This document shows positions 16,667 to 25,690 of a stretch of 64,000 bases of DNA, one piece after another. Within the stretch, counting starts at the first letter, position 1, and every line of letters starts with the position of its first letter. The notes under the pieces were generated by a model. It ran no database searches. It was not told where the DNA came from and saw only the letters and a program-made list of their open reading frames with translations. A program made the position numbers and the translations under genes. The DNA comes from Phycisphaeraceae bacterium (GTDB taxonomy: Bacteria > Planctomycetota > Phycisphaerae > Phycisphaerales > UBA1924): contig JAHBXD010000001.1 of the NCBI GenBank assembly GCA_019636695.1, positions 179,661-243,660 on the forward strand. The letters run 5' to 3'.

Positions 16667-17893
16667 ATGCCGAACTATCGCTACCAGGTCCGGGCCTCTT
16701 CGGGCGATGTGCAGGCGGGGATCATCTCCGCGGATTCGGCGGCGACGGCCGCCGCACTGCTGCGCAACCAGGGCGTGCACATTCTGAGCCTTTCGGCGGC
16801 GAACAACGCCGGGGGGGCCTCGGGGCTGGTGAATCTGCTGCGCCGGATGAACGAGCGCAAGCCGACGCAGAAGAACGTGCTGGACTTCACGACGCAGCTC
16901 GCCGTGATGGTTCGCGCGGGGATCAATCTGCGCACGGCGCTCGAGGGGATCGCCGACCAGACCAATCATGCGGCGTTCAAGCGGGTGATTCTGCAGTTGA
17001 AGACGGACGTGGAGAGCGGCAAGCAGTTCTCCGACGCGGTGGCGTCTCACCCCAAGCTGTTCAACGCGTTGTATGTCAACATGGTGCGCGCGAGCGAAAT
17101 GTCAGGCTCGTTCGCGGACATGCTCGACCGGATCGCCGGATATATCGCGCAGCAGCTTGAAACGCGCAAAATGGTGATCGGCGCGTCGATTTATCCCGGG
17201 GTGATCGGCACGCTCGCGGTGGCGGTGACGGTGTTTCTGCTGACATTCGTGCTGCCGAAGTTCTACGCAGTGTTCGAAGGCAAGGAAGACGTGCTGCCTT
17301 GGGCCACGACTTTCCTGATGAACCTCAGCAAGTTCATGATCGCGCAGTGGCCGGTGCTGGTGGGGGGGCTGTTTTCGATCATCATCATGGCGTTTTTCTT
17401 CCTGCGGACGGAAGTCGGCGGGTTCTGGACAGACAAGGCGAAACTGAACATCCCGGTGATGCGGGGGATGTTCCGCTCGCTCTATATCAGCCGAAGCCTC
17501 CAGACGATGGGCCAATTGATCAATGCGGGCGTGCCGATGCTCGACACGCTCTCGATCACGGGCGACGTTTCGGGCAACCGGATGTTCAAGGCGATGTGGG
17601 GGCGTGTGTATGCCAGCGTGAAGCAGGGTAAAAAGATCGCCGCACCCCTGATCAAAGACGCCATGATGCCCAAGGCGGTCTGCCAGATGATCTCCGCGGG
17701 TGAAGAGTCGGGCAAGCTGGGCGAGGTGCTCGATCAGATTTCGGGGTTTTATGCCAAGCAGCTCAAGGATCACATCAAGGCGGTTACCGGGCTGATCGAG
17801 CCCGTCATGATCCTCATCATGGGCACAATCGTCGGATTCATCGCGATGGCGATCATCCTCCCCATCTTCAAGATGAGCCAGATCGTGAGCTGA
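16667..17893 (+). CDS. pilC: Type IV pilus inner-membrane platform protein PilC
   Basis: A 408-residue GspF/PilC family protein of the cytoplasmic membrane that couples the ATPase to pilin assembly. It has two T2SSF domains (about 70-195 and 270-395), each followed by membrane segments (about 175-205, 225-250 and 375-400). Family signatures include FTTQLAVMVRAGINLRTAL, SAGEESGKLGEVLDQI and the C-terminal GxIVGFIAMAIILPIFKM. It starts 54 bp after pilT with GAGG upstream and is followed 33 bp later by a prepilin gene, so it is part of the same operon. Confidence 0.95.
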   Translation: MPNYRYQVRASSGDVQAGIISADSAATAAALLRNQGVHILSLSAANNAGGASGLVNLLRRMNERKPTQKNVLDFTTQLAVMVRAGINLRTALEGIADQTNHAAFKRVILQLKTDVESGKQFSDAVASHPKLFNALYVNMVRASEMSGSFADMLDRIAGYIAQQLETRKMVIGASIYPGVIGTLAVAVTVFLLTFVLPKFYAVFEGKEDVLPWATTFLMNLSKFMIAQWPVLVGGLFSIIIMAFFFLRTEVGGFWTDKAKLNIPVMRGMFRSLYISRSLQTMGQLINAGVPMLDTLSITGDVSGNRMFKAMWGRVYASVKQGKKIAAPLIKDAMMPKAVCQMISAGEESGKLGEVLDQISGFYAKQLKDHIKAVTGLIEPVMILIMGTIVGFIAMAIILPIFKMSQIVS

Positions 17894-17925
17894 GCCGATG
17901 ACACGGGGCGGAGGAGTTGCGCCCC

Positions 17926-18600
17926 ATGATCGCCCGAACCCGGAATCGACCCGTCAAGGCCCGCGCAAGGAAGCGCAGCGCATTCACGCTGATCGAGACG
18001 GCCATGGCCGTGATCATCATCGGGGTGGGCATCGTGGCGATGGTCGATGCGCAGCGTGCTTTCATGGTGTCCAACGCGTGGAGCAGCCAGGCCGCGACGG
18101 CGAGCTTTCTCGCCAATGAGATTCGTGAGTACACGCGCCGACTTCCCCGGCATGACCTGGTGACCGGGCTTTCGCTCAACGGAAGCACGCTGGTGGGGTG
18201 GGGGCCCGAGCCGGGCGAAACGACGTATCTGGATTACGACGATATCGACGACTTTGACGGCGTGGTGTTCGGATCGGAGGGGGGGGACTTCCCCGGGCCG
18301 ATCAACGCCTTCGGCGAAGTCATCGCGGCGGTTGACCTTGCGGGCAACCCGCGCACGAACGACGACACGGGTGAAGTGATACCGATGGCGGGCTGGTCGC
18401 AGGAGGTTCTGGTCGAGAAGGTGCACCCCTTCAACCTGTCGCAGGTGGTCAGCCCGAACGCGACCGAGCCGCCCAGCGGCACGTTCGCGGGAAGAGGGGT
18501 CGGCGATTACCCGTTGCGAGTCACGGTGATCGTGCGCTATCGCGCACCCAATGAGGTCGAGGCGAACGAAGTGACGCGGATGACGTGGATTGTGCCCTGA
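17926..18600 (+). CDS. Prepilin-type minor pilin (PilV/GspI-like)
   Basis: A 224-residue protein with a class III prepilin signal. A basic leader (RTRNRPVKARARKRS) is followed by the cleavage-site region A-F-T-L-I-E and a hydrophobic helix (MAVIIIGVGIVAMV, about 27-43), with Glu at position +5. The consensus Gly before Phe is replaced by Ala, which PilD-type peptidases can tolerate. The remaining body is acidic and poorly conserved. Position between pilC and a PilX-like gene suggests a minor pilin for initiation or substrate binding. ATG 17926 lies 11 nt after GGAGG; TTG 17917 is an alternative. Confidence 0.85.
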   Translation: MIARTRNRPVKARARKRSAFTLIETAMAVIIIGVGIVAMVDAQRAFMVSNAWSSQAATASFLANEIREYTRRLPRHDLVTGLSLNGSTLVGWGPEPGETTYLDYDDIDDFDGVVFGSEGGDFPGPINAFGEVIAAVDLAGNPRTNDDTGEVIPMAGWSQEVLVEKVHPFNLSQVVSPNATEPPSGTFAGRGVGDYPLRVTVIVRYRAPNEVEANEVTRMTWIVP

Positions 18601-18654
18601 GCCGCGCGGCGACGGGGGGCGAAGGTCGGTCGGGTCGAGAGGAGCACGTACGCC

Positions 18655-21606
18655 ATGATGCCGAGTTCCACCAAAGCGGGCACAGCAGTGCAACAGGGTG
18701 GGCCGCGAAAGTCGCGGCGGCGGGGAGTGCGCAAGTTCCTGGCCAGTAGGCGCGGTGTGGTGAGCGTGCTGTCGATGATGTTCCTGGTGCTGTTCGGGTC
18801 GCTGACGGCGGCGATGGCGATTGCGAGCCAGGGAAACATCAAGACGGCGACCACGCATCTGCATGTGATGCGGGCGATGAGTTCGGCTGAGACGGGACTG
18901 GCCATCGCCAAGCGCCGGCTTGCCGAGGCGGCATCACGGTTTGTGATTTCGCACAGCCAGATGGATGAGTCCGCGGTGGATGCCCTGTGGAACGGCAATC
19001 TGAACGCCCTGGGAACGCACCTGGTGCTGCCCCCGCCGAGCGGGCACGCGGAGGGATCGTCGCCGAGCGGGCTTGCCGAGGCGATTTCACTGATCCATGC
19101 CTCGGACGAGGGGGTGGTGCTGTTCGGGGACGTGATGACGCCGGTGATCACATCGGCGCCGACGGGGGCGGACCTCTCGGTATACAAGGCTGATGGGTGG
19201 GTGGTGACGCCGATCGTGGCGCTTGAAGAGATGCCGCTGGTCGAAGGCGTGCAGATCACGCAGCCGGCGTTTCAGGTGGTGTATGCACCGCTGGCCAACG
19301 GCACGGATATCCGCGTGATCGTCACGGGGTATGACTTTGCGTATCGGCGCAGCGGGCAGCCGCTGACGCGGGTCATTATGCAGGATGTGCGCCTGGTGAA
19401 GCGGGTGAATCACGCGGTGATCAGCCCGAGCCGGATCATGATCGGCAAAAACGTGCAGGTGACGGGCGACTTGGGCGCTCGGTTCGACGACCTGAACTGG
19501 ACCAACGGCGACCCGATGGTGGTCAAGTCGGATTTCTACGGGCTTGATCCGCAGTTGGACAGGAAGCTTGACGACTTCTATGCCGCGGTGGCGGCGTTTG
19601 ACGTCGATCACGACAATCGATTGCGCGTGGGACACCCGGTCGAGGGGGCGGCGATTCCGGACAAGACCGGGGCCGATTACGGCGGCGACCCCGATCACTC
19701 GCCGTTTGCGGATGTGACGGGGGACGGATATGTCTGCGAGTTCGACATTTTCATCAACCACTTTGATCGGAACGGCGACGGTCGGGTGATGCTGTCCGAT
19801 GCGCTGCGCGCGGGCACGCCCAATGAGCACGAGACGGCCGAGTTCGTCACGGCGTCGGGCGACCCGATCGACGACGATCTGGCGCTGTTGATCGATAGCT
19901 GGAACCCCGACCGCAATCGCAACGGGATCTTCGGGTTCCTTGATCTGAACTACAACGGCGTGTGGGATGCCGGCATCGAGCCGCTGCTGGATTATGACCC
20001 CGATACCGAGACGTTCCGGGACCAGGCGCTCGGGTATCGCGACGGCGCGATCTGCCGGCTTGATCGGTATACCAAGGTGCGCGGCTCGCTGAGTTTCCGC
20101 ACTTCGCAGGCCGCGTGGACGAACGCCCACGGCGGATGGAATGATGTGATCCGCGGAGCGATCCGGCCGAACCGGGGCGATACGGCGATGCAGTTCGGCC
20201 TTGATGACTCGCGCCTGCCCAACATCAGCGCCGACAGCTTCAGTGACTCAGAGAACGCGCTGCGCGCGGCGGCGAACGGCGATGATTTCTGGGTGCAGGT
20301 GGCCGAAAACCTCGGCACGAGTGTTTCCTCCCTGGCGGATTATGTCGAGGTGCGTCCGGAATCCAGCCCGCTGCCGCGATACATCCGTGTAGACCCGGAC
20401 ACGACGGGTGACGGTCTGCCTGACAACGCCGATTGGGCGTACTTCGAGAAAGCGCCGTTCGGCAGCCCGGCACACAACGACTGGTACTACCGGCCGATCT
20501 TTCAGAACATGGTTTTCCGGAACGTCAAGATTCCGCAGGGGGTGAACGGTCTGTTCATCAACTGCACCTTTGTCGGGGTGACGCATGTTCGCACGCACGT
20601 GCAGAACACCCACCCCTACTGGACGATCTACGGGCAGATGGAGATGGACTCCGGCACGGGCCGGCCCGCGCCGGTCATCACGCGTTGGATTTTCGGCGAC
20701 GATCCTGATGAAATGCCAGAGGATGCGCCGCCCGAACTTCCCGCATCGGCGATTCCGCCCAACGCCAACATCCTGATGGCATCCAGCCCGCTTGATTGGG
20801 GTGATCTGCCCCTGAGCATGCGCGGGGCGTTCCCCCCGAGCGAACTGGCCAAAATCCGTCCGGCGATCATCATCGACGGGCAGCGTGTCACGGACACCAA
20901 GCTCTACAGCAACAACTGCCGCTTCCACGACTGCCTGTTCGTCGGATCGATCGTCAGCGACACGCCGCAGGCCTACACCCACGTGCGCAACAAGCTCCAG
21001 TTCACGGGCAAGACGCGGTTTACGCAGCGCCATCCCGAGCAGCCGGAGAACGGCACGCTGAATCCTTCGCCAGGCGACCTGGCGGAAATCGCCAAGAGTT
21101 CGATGATGCTTCCCAACTACTCCGTGGATATCGGCAGTTTCAACAGCCCGCCGGAGCAGAACGTCGCCCTGAGAGGCGTGATCGTCGCCGGCGTGCTCGA
21201 TATTCGCGGGAATGCGTCCATCGACGGCGCGCTGCTATTGACGTTCCGCCCGGTTTCGGGTGAAGGCCCGCTCGTTGATATCGCGGGCAACCCCGTGGGC
21301 AACCCCGCGGGCTTCAATGCGACACTGGGTTACTTCGGCCCCGAAGACGGCGACGGCGAAAGCCTCGATCCGGCCACGTTGCCCATCGTCGACGGACAGA
21401 GAATCGTGGGGTGGGATGTCAACGGTGACGGGATGGCCGATGTCGGGCCGTTTGATGCACCGCCTCCCGGCGCAACCGCCGTGCCGTTCCACGGATACGG
21501 CCGCATCAGCCTTCGGTTCGATCCGAACATGATGCTGCCCAACGGAATCATGCTGCCGATCCAGGTCGATCCGCTGGCCGAGACCTATGCCGAGGGGTAT
21601 CGATGA
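18655..21606 (+). CDS. Very large PilX-like pilus-associated protein with EF-hand loops
   Basis: A 983-residue protein with a basic N-terminus and one membrane helix (about 34-58), followed by a helical ERAL-like segment (SSAETGLAIAKRRL), the layout of PilX N-terminal proteins, which lack the classic FTLIE site. The large exported part contains two canonical calcium loops, D-V-T-G-D-G-Y-V-C-E-F-D (353-364) and D-R-N-G-D-G-R-V-M-L-S-D (371-382). Further Asp/Asn loops occur near 410-435 and in the C-terminal third (DVNGDGMAD). PilX proteins are usually under 250 residues. It overlaps the next gene by 4 bp (ATGA). A calcium-tuned tip or adhesin role is an inference. Confidence 0.75.
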   Translation: MMPSSTKAGTAVQQGGPRKSRRRGVRKFLASRRGVVSVLSMMFLVLFGSLTAAMAIASQGNIKTATTHLHVMRAMSSAETGLAIAKRRLAEAASRFVISHSQMDESAVDALWNGNLNALGTHLVLPPPSGHAEGSSPSGLAEAISLIHASDEGVVLFGDVMTPVITSAPTGADLSVYKADGWVVTPIVALEEMPLVEGVQITQPAFQVVYAPLANGTDIRVIVTGYDFAYRRSGQPLTRVIMQDVRLVKRVNHAVISPSRIMIGKNVQVTGDLGARFDDLNWTNGDPMVVKSDFYGLDPQLDRKLDDFYAAVAAFDVDHDNRLRVGHPVEGAAIPDKTGADYGGDPDHSPFADVTGDGYVCEFDIFINHFDRNGDGRVMLSDALRAGTPNEHETAEFVTASGDPIDDDLALLIDSWNPDRNRNGIFGFLDLNYNGVWDAGIEPLLDYDPDTETFRDQALGYRDGAICRLDRYTKVRGSLSFRTSQAAWTNAHGGWNDVIRGAIRPNRGDTAMQFGLDDSRLPNISADSFSDSENALRAAANGDDFWVQVAENLGTSVSSLADYVEVRPESSPLPRYIRVDPDTTGDGLPDNADWAYFEKAPFGSPAHNDWYYRPIFQNMVFRNVKIPQGVNGLFINCTFVGVTHVRTHVQNTHPYWTIYGQMEMDSGTGRPAPVITRWIFGDDPDEMPEDAPPELPASAIPPNANILMASSPLDWGDLPLSMRGAFPPSELAKIRPAIIIDGQRVTDTKLYSNNCRFHDCLFVGSIVSDTPQAYTHVRNKLQFTGKTRFTQRHPEQPENGTLNPSPGDLAEIAKSSMMLPNYSVDIGSFNSPPEQNVALRGVIVAGVLDIRGNASIDGALLLTFRPVSGEGPLVDIAGNPVGNPAGFNATLGYFGPEDGDGESLDPATLPIVDGQRIVGWDVNGDGMADVGPFDAPPPGATAVPFHGYGRISLRFDPNMMLPNGIMLPIQVDPLAETYAEGYR

Positions 21607-22244
21607 ACATCAGGCATGCTCCAGTTTCACAGCGCATAACCCGGCAGCGCACTCGCCGCCGCGGCTTCAGCATTGTCGAGATGCTCGTAGCCCTCACCAT
21701 CAGCGCGACGTTGCTCACGGCAACGCTCGCCGCGCTCGATGCCTCTTTCAAGAGTTACAAGGTCACCACGGAATCGGTCTCGACCCACGTGGTCGGCCGG
21801 CTCGTCATGCACCGGCTTTCGACAGTCATTCGCACGGGCGAAAGTTTCGCTCCTTATCCGGTCAACCCGATCCTGCAGCCTTCGATCACGACCAACGAAC
21901 TCGAGTTCGTCACCATTGCCGATCCGGCGATCGACGCAAGGCAGATCTGGCGCATCGAGCGCGTTGCCGTCGATGGGCCGACAGGCCCCTTCGAACTGCG
22001 CACCACCGTCGAGCATTACGAGGGGGGCGAACTGATCTCCTCGACCGAGCGCACGCTCATTAGACGCGTGCAGCAGTGCACCTTCACGCTCGATTACGAA
22101 GTCGGCCCCAGGCTGCAGCGTTGCACGATCGACCTGATCCTTCAGGCCGATGATGTGCAGGCCGACACCATCGGCGGGCGGCTCACGGCCCCGGCGGTGC
22201 GCCTCGTGGCGTCGGTTTCCCCTCGAAGGCTCGAGCAGGATTGA
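21603..22244 (+). CDS. Prepilin-type minor pilin (PilW/GspJ-like)
   Basis: A 213-residue protein with a type IV prepilin leader: basic leader ending R-R-R-G, cleavage site G-F-S-I-V-E, then a hydrophobic helix (about 23-43) with Glu at +5. The rest is beta-rich with no recognised catalytic motif, as usual for GspJ/PilW-type minor pilins. Its ATG overlaps the stop of the PilX-like gene, so translation is probably coupled. It closes the pilus operon; the next gene is convergent and begins 55 bp on. Confidence 0.85.
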   Translation: MNIRHAPVSQRITRQRTRRRGFSIVEMLVALTISATLLTATLAALDASFKSYKVTTESVSTHVVGRLVMHRLSTVIRTGESFAPYPVNPILQPSITTNELEFVTIADPAIDARQIWRIERVAVDGPTGPFELRTTVEHYEGGELISSTERTLIRRVQQCTFTLDYEVGPRLQRCTIDLILQADDVQADTIGGRLTAPAVRLVASVSPRRLEQD

Positions 22245-22298
22245 CCAACCGGGCCGGCTCGACGTGCCCGGCACTTGGGGCCTGTGTTCTCGTGCTTA

Positions 22299-23690
22299 TC
22301 ACATCGGGCGAAGGCTCAATCGCACATCGCGCTCGACGCCCGATTGCGGCAGCACCACCAGCCGCACCGGCTCTCCGGCGAGAAACCCGGCATCAACCAG
22401 CTTGACAGCGAACTGCTCGAACGTTCGCACACTTTCGCCATTGACCGTGCGGATCACCTGCCCGGGTTCAAGCCCCATGATCAGCGCCTGCTCGCTCTGC
22501 ACCGTCCGAACAAACACACCGCGCTGATCGTCGTCGATAATCACGCGCAGCCACGCCTGCAATGCAGAATCGACCGTCTGCGAGGCCATCCGCTCGTGCG
22601 TCATTCGACCGATGGTCACGCTCAGGTCGTGCAGGCCGTTCTCACGCCACACCGTGACGGCAACAGTTCGTCCCGGGCGCAATGCGCTGATGACCTGGCG
22701 AAGCACCGCCTGATCGGGCACAGCCACGCCGTCGATGCTCACGATGACATCGGCGCTGCGCAACCCGGCCTTGGCGGCGGGGCCGTCATCCATCACGCTC
22801 GGAATAGGCACTCCTCGGCCGCGAAACGAAGCCTCATCAATGATGCGTGTCACGCCTGAGCCGGGCAGCGTAATGCCCAGAAACCCGCGAGAGACCCGCC
22901 CATCTTCGATGAGTTGATCGACGACCGACTCGATCGTCGCCAGCGGGATCGCAAAACTGATGCCCGCCGACTGGCCCTCGCGCGTCCCCTGCGTCTGCGA
23001 TCCCGTTGCGATCGCCGTGTTCATCCCGATGACTCGACCGCGGATATCCACAAGCGGCCCACCCGAGTTCCCGGGGTTCACCGCGGCATCGGTCTGGATG
23101 AAATTCGTGAAACCGCCGAACTCGACGGCTGATGTCGGGTCGCGCCCGAGGCCCGAAATGATGCCGCGGCTCATCGAAAACTTGAACCCGAACGGCGAGC
23201 CGAACGCAAAGGCCGACTGCCCCTGACGCGGCACAAGCCCTGTCGCCCGACGCGCGGGGAACAGGCCCGAGGTCGTGTCGGTCTTGAGCACCGCGATATC
23301 CGTGAAGTTGTCCATGCCGACGACCCGTGCGCCGGTGCGGCGTCCGTCCGAGAACTGGACCGCGATGTCGCGGCTGCCGCGAACGACATGGGCATTGGTC
23401 ACAATGTGCCCCGCCGAGTCGTAGACCCACCCCGAACCGCTCGCGCCGATTCTCCCGCCCCGGACATCGACGTGCACGACCGAGGGCGTCACGGCGTCGG
23501 CAAGGTTGGTCATCGCGGCGTCGAGGCTGGCCAGAATGTCATCCTGATCGAGCGCCTGCCGGGCGAGGGTGATTCGAGCCTCGCTGTGGGCCATCGTCGC
23601 CCTTCGCACAAGCGCCGGCGCGGCGAGCAGGCTCGCCAGCACTGCCAGCAGCACGAGAAGGGCAGGACCAATGGTGACAAATCGTCGCAT
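22299..23690 (-). CDS. HtrA/DegP-family periplasmic serine protease with two PDZ domains
   Basis: A 463-residue protein: N-terminal signal-anchor (about 8-27), trypsin-like domain with the HtrA triad His101 (TNAHVV), Asp131 (NFTDIAVLK) and Ser209 (NPGNSGGP), then PDZ1 (about 285-385) and PDZ2 (about 390-463). This is the DegP/DegQ/DegS layout for envelope protein quality control. A run-on start at 23729 is possible, but ATG 23690 follows GGAG by 8 nt and begins with the signal segment. It is convergent with the pilus operon and divergent from the oxidoreductase-like gene. Confidence 0.93.
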   Translation of the reverse strand: MRRFVTIGPALLVLLAVLASLLAAPALVRRATMAHSEARITLARQALDQDDILASLDAAMTNLADAVTPSVVHVDVRGGRIGASGSGWVYDSAGHIVTNAHVVRGSRDIAVQFSDGRRTGARVVGMDNFTDIAVLKTDTTSGLFPARRATGLVPRQGQSAFAFGSPFGFKFSMSRGIISGLGRDPTSAVEFGGFTNFIQTDAAVNPGNSGGPLVDIRGRVIGMNTAIATGSQTQGTREGQSAGISFAIPLATIESVVDQLIEDGRVSRGFLGITLPGSGVTRIIDEASFRGRGVPIPSVMDDGPAAKAGLRSADVIVSIDGVAVPDQAVLRQVISALRPGRTVAVTVWRENGLHDLSVTIGRMTHERMASQTVDSALQAWLRVIIDDDQRGVFVRTVQSEQALIMGLEPGQVIRTVNGESVRTFEQFAVKLVDAGFLAGEPVRLVVLPQSGVERDVRLSLRPM

Positions 23691-23899
23691 GGGCGATTCT
23701 CCGCACCGACGCCGGGGCAAGCTAGACATGCCTTCGGCGGCCGGAGCGCCTGGTTTCAATCCTTCGCCGGGGCGCTCCAATTCGCTCCAAACTACAACAT
23801 ACCCTCGATCCGCCGGATTTGTTCTGGAGATGTTGCAATCGGGAGACGTTCCACCCGGGAGTTTCCCCACCTCCCCCTCTCGTCGGTACACTCCTGTTC

Positions 23900-24910
23900 A
23901 TGCCTCCCGCTCGCGTGGTTGCGTGGCTTCTTCCGCGCCAGATTGACTTGGTGCGCGAAGTCTGCCGCCTCAGCGGGCTGACGCTCGAAGGTGCCGGGTC
24001 TCCGGGACATGGACAGGTGCGTGCCGCGGCGGAGCCTCTAGGCGTCCGTGCGGTCGATGACTTGAGGCATGAACTGAGCGCCGGAGAATCAGACTTCATT
24101 ATCCTCTTTGCCCCGGGCGATTTCGGTGCCGATCCGGGCGGGGCCGACACCACGGCTTTGCTCAATGCCCGATCGCGCAACGCCCATGTCGTTGCACTCG
24201 AGCCGATCCCGGCGTCGGTCGCGGAACTGGCTTCAGGAAGGTGGATGCGGCCGCGCAACGGGGTGATGCCATCTGAGTGCCTGCGTCCGTTTGCCCTGTT
24301 CGCACATGGGCGCACCGTCATGCGTGCGGCCGAAGCGCTGAGCGCATTCGGAGAGGCGAGAACGGTGCTGATCGAGAATCTCGGCCCCGACGCCGCAGGA
24401 ACTCTAGGCGCGCGGTTGCACGATGCGATGCATTGTCTGATCACTTTACTGGGAGAACCGGAACTGATCGACGCTTCGTGCGTGGGGCCGATTCGCGGGC
24501 CGGCGCTGCATACCGTCGCGGGCGAGCGTCTGCGAGACCTCGCCGGCGACCTGACCGCGCACGTGCGATATGCCGATGGTCGTTCGGCCGTGCTTTGGGC
24601 GAGTGACCAGATCGACCGGTTGCATCGGCGGGTGACCCTTCTCGGTCCCGAGGGGCGATTTTCAATCTCGGATGCCGGATATCGCTGGACAAACCGTCAG
24701 GGTAAAGTGGTCGATACCTGGGAAACCGATGATGCGGGCGATGCCCGCATTCTGGCCGATGCGCTGCACGATCTTGCCGCTGACCCGCGATTCGGGCTGA
24801 CCGATCCGCAGCCGATGCTGGCCTCGGCCCAAGCCGCGCTGTTGAGCGTGCGCACAGGGCAGGCCGAGGCGCCGGCGACCATCAGGCGCATCTTTGCGCC
24901 GAGCGTGTGA
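23900..24910 (+). CDS. Oxidoreductase-like protein (possible degenerate Gfo/Idh/MocA member)
   Basis: A 336-residue cytosolic protein. The pattern of an N-terminal alpha/beta half ending around V-V-A-L-E-P-I-P-A-S, then GEPELIDASCVGPIRGPALHT and a C-terminal beta half (VTLLGPEGRFSISDAGYRWTNRQG), recalls Gfo/Idh/MocA dehydrogenases. However, the N-terminal GxGxxG nucleotide loop and the EKP catalytic motif are not evident, so it may be a non-catalytic relative. Start at 23900 is the first Met after the divergent promoter region. It is convergent with the small membrane protein at 24922 (11-bp gap). I hold the family call weakly. Confidence 0.6.
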   Translation: MPPARVVAWLLPRQIDLVREVCRLSGLTLEGAGSPGHGQVRAAAEPLGVRAVDDLRHELSAGESDFIILFAPGDFGADPGGADTTALLNARSRNAHVVALEPIPASVAELASGRWMRPRNGVMPSECLRPFALFAHGRTVMRAAEALSAFGEARTVLIENLGPDAAGTLGARLHDAMHCLITLLGEPELIDASCVGPIRGPALHTVAGERLRDLAGDLTAHVRYADGRSAVLWASDQIDRLHRRVTLLGPEGRFSISDAGYRWTNRQGKVVDTWETDDAGDARILADALHDLAADPRFGLTDPQPMLASAQAALLSVRTGQAEAPATIRRIFAPSV

Positions 24911-24921
24911 GGCACTCGGGG

Positions 24922-25320
24922 CTATCGCAAGTTGTCGTGCAGGTCAGCGCTGCGATCATCCGCGAACATCAGGGTGCCTCGGTCGGCGTGCCGACCGATC
25001 GGCAGATCGGGGTGCCGCCGCGCGAGAGCATCAAGGCTCGTGTCGGCGTCGATCGGATGGCCGTGGAGATCGGTCAGGGTGTATGTCGGCCCCAGCGGGC
25101 CGAGGGAGACCTTCAGCCGGTGGGTGCGACCGACAATTTCACCCAGCGGGCGGCGGATTTTCTCCGGCTCAGGTGAGGCCTGGCGCGCCACCGTGGCCTG
25201 CGGCTCGATCAGGGCAGCCCCGATCAGCAGGCATGCGACACCGGTGATGCCCACGACGACCTTCCGTCTGCGAAGGTCGCGAGTGCGATTTCGTTCGCCG
25301 TCGGGTGCGGGGTGGTTCAT
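24922..25320 (-). CDS. Hypothetical small membrane-anchored protein
   Basis: A 132-residue protein with an Arg-rich N-terminus and one hydrophobic segment (about 24-42, VVVGITGVACLLIGAALI). A hydrophilic C-terminal part follows, with the segment LHGHPIDADTSLDALARRHPDLPIG, probably facing the periplasm. I recognise no family. Start at 25320 is chosen because it places the membrane segment near the N-terminus; the frame is open further upstream. Confidence 0.5.
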   Translation of the reverse strand: MNHPAPDGERNRTRDLRRRKVVVGITGVACLLIGAALIEPQATVARQASPEPEKIRRPLGEIVGRTHRLKVSLGPLGPTYTLTDLHGHPIDADTSLDALARRHPDLPIGRHADRGTLMFADDRSADLHDNLR

Positions 25321-25464
25321 ACCCTCTTTGCATCGACAGGCTAGGGGGACCGATCGAGCCGGGGCAGGAGGAAGTATCCCGGGCGAACCCTGCATGCCGC
25401 TACGGCCGTCCGCCGCCGAAGTATGGGACGCGGGCAGAGTTCGGGCTATACTTGCGAGCTTTCC

Positions 25465-25539
25465 GGCCCCATCGTCTAGCCTGGTCCAGGACGCGACCCT
25501 TTCAAGGTCGAGACACGGGTTCGAATCCCGTTGGGGTCA
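25465..25539 (+). tRNA. tRNA-Glu (UUC anticodon)
   Basis: A 75-nt cloverleaf: acceptor GGCCCCA pairs with TGGGGTC (one G-U), the D arm is GTCTAGCCTGGTCCAGGAC, and the anticodon stem CGACC/GGTCG encloses loop CTTTCAA with anticodon TTC at 25501-25503. The T arm is CGGGTTCGAATCCCG and the discriminator is A. CCA is not encoded. A TATACT box at 25447-25452, 12 bp upstream, is a plausible -10. Confidence 0.97.
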
Positions 25540-25546
25540 TTCCCTC

Positions 25547-25568
25547 GCCTCGCGAGCAATCGCGGGGC
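25547..25568 (+). terminator. Possible hairpin terminator after tRNA-Glu
   Basis: A 9-bp stem GCCTCGCGA/TCGCGGGGC with one T-G pair and a GCAA loop begins 8 nt after the tRNA. The following GTTGTGTC is only weakly T-rich. Confidence 0.4.
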
Positions 25569-25603
25569 GTTGTGTCTTCGGTGGGGTTGGATCGAACCGA
25601 TTT

Positions 25604-25647
25604 TCCGGATACACGGTGCATCCGTTTATCCGGATGAATGGTATGAT
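25604..25647 (+). promoter_or_regulatory. Putative metF promoter region with repeated TCCGGAT
   Basis: TCCGGAT occurs at 25604-25610 and again at 25629-25635 (where ATCCGGAT is a palindrome), followed by a -10-like TATGAT at 25642-25647, 44 bp before the metF ATG. The repeats, 25 bp apart, could bind a regulator. The leader is too short for a SAM riboswitch and shows no such fold. Confidence 0.35.
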
Positions 25648-25690
25648 ATGCCGCGCATCGCGCCTCTTCGCGCGAGCGCTGGAGCATGCC

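Noticed and set aside
19087-20130. A 347-codon minus-strand frame
   Set aside because: It is antisense to the PilX-like gene, with a His/Arg/Val-rich shadow composition and no motifs.
25600-25690. SAM riboswitch before metF
   Set aside because: The space after the tRNA and putative promoter is too short, and no SAM-I/II/IV core is visible.
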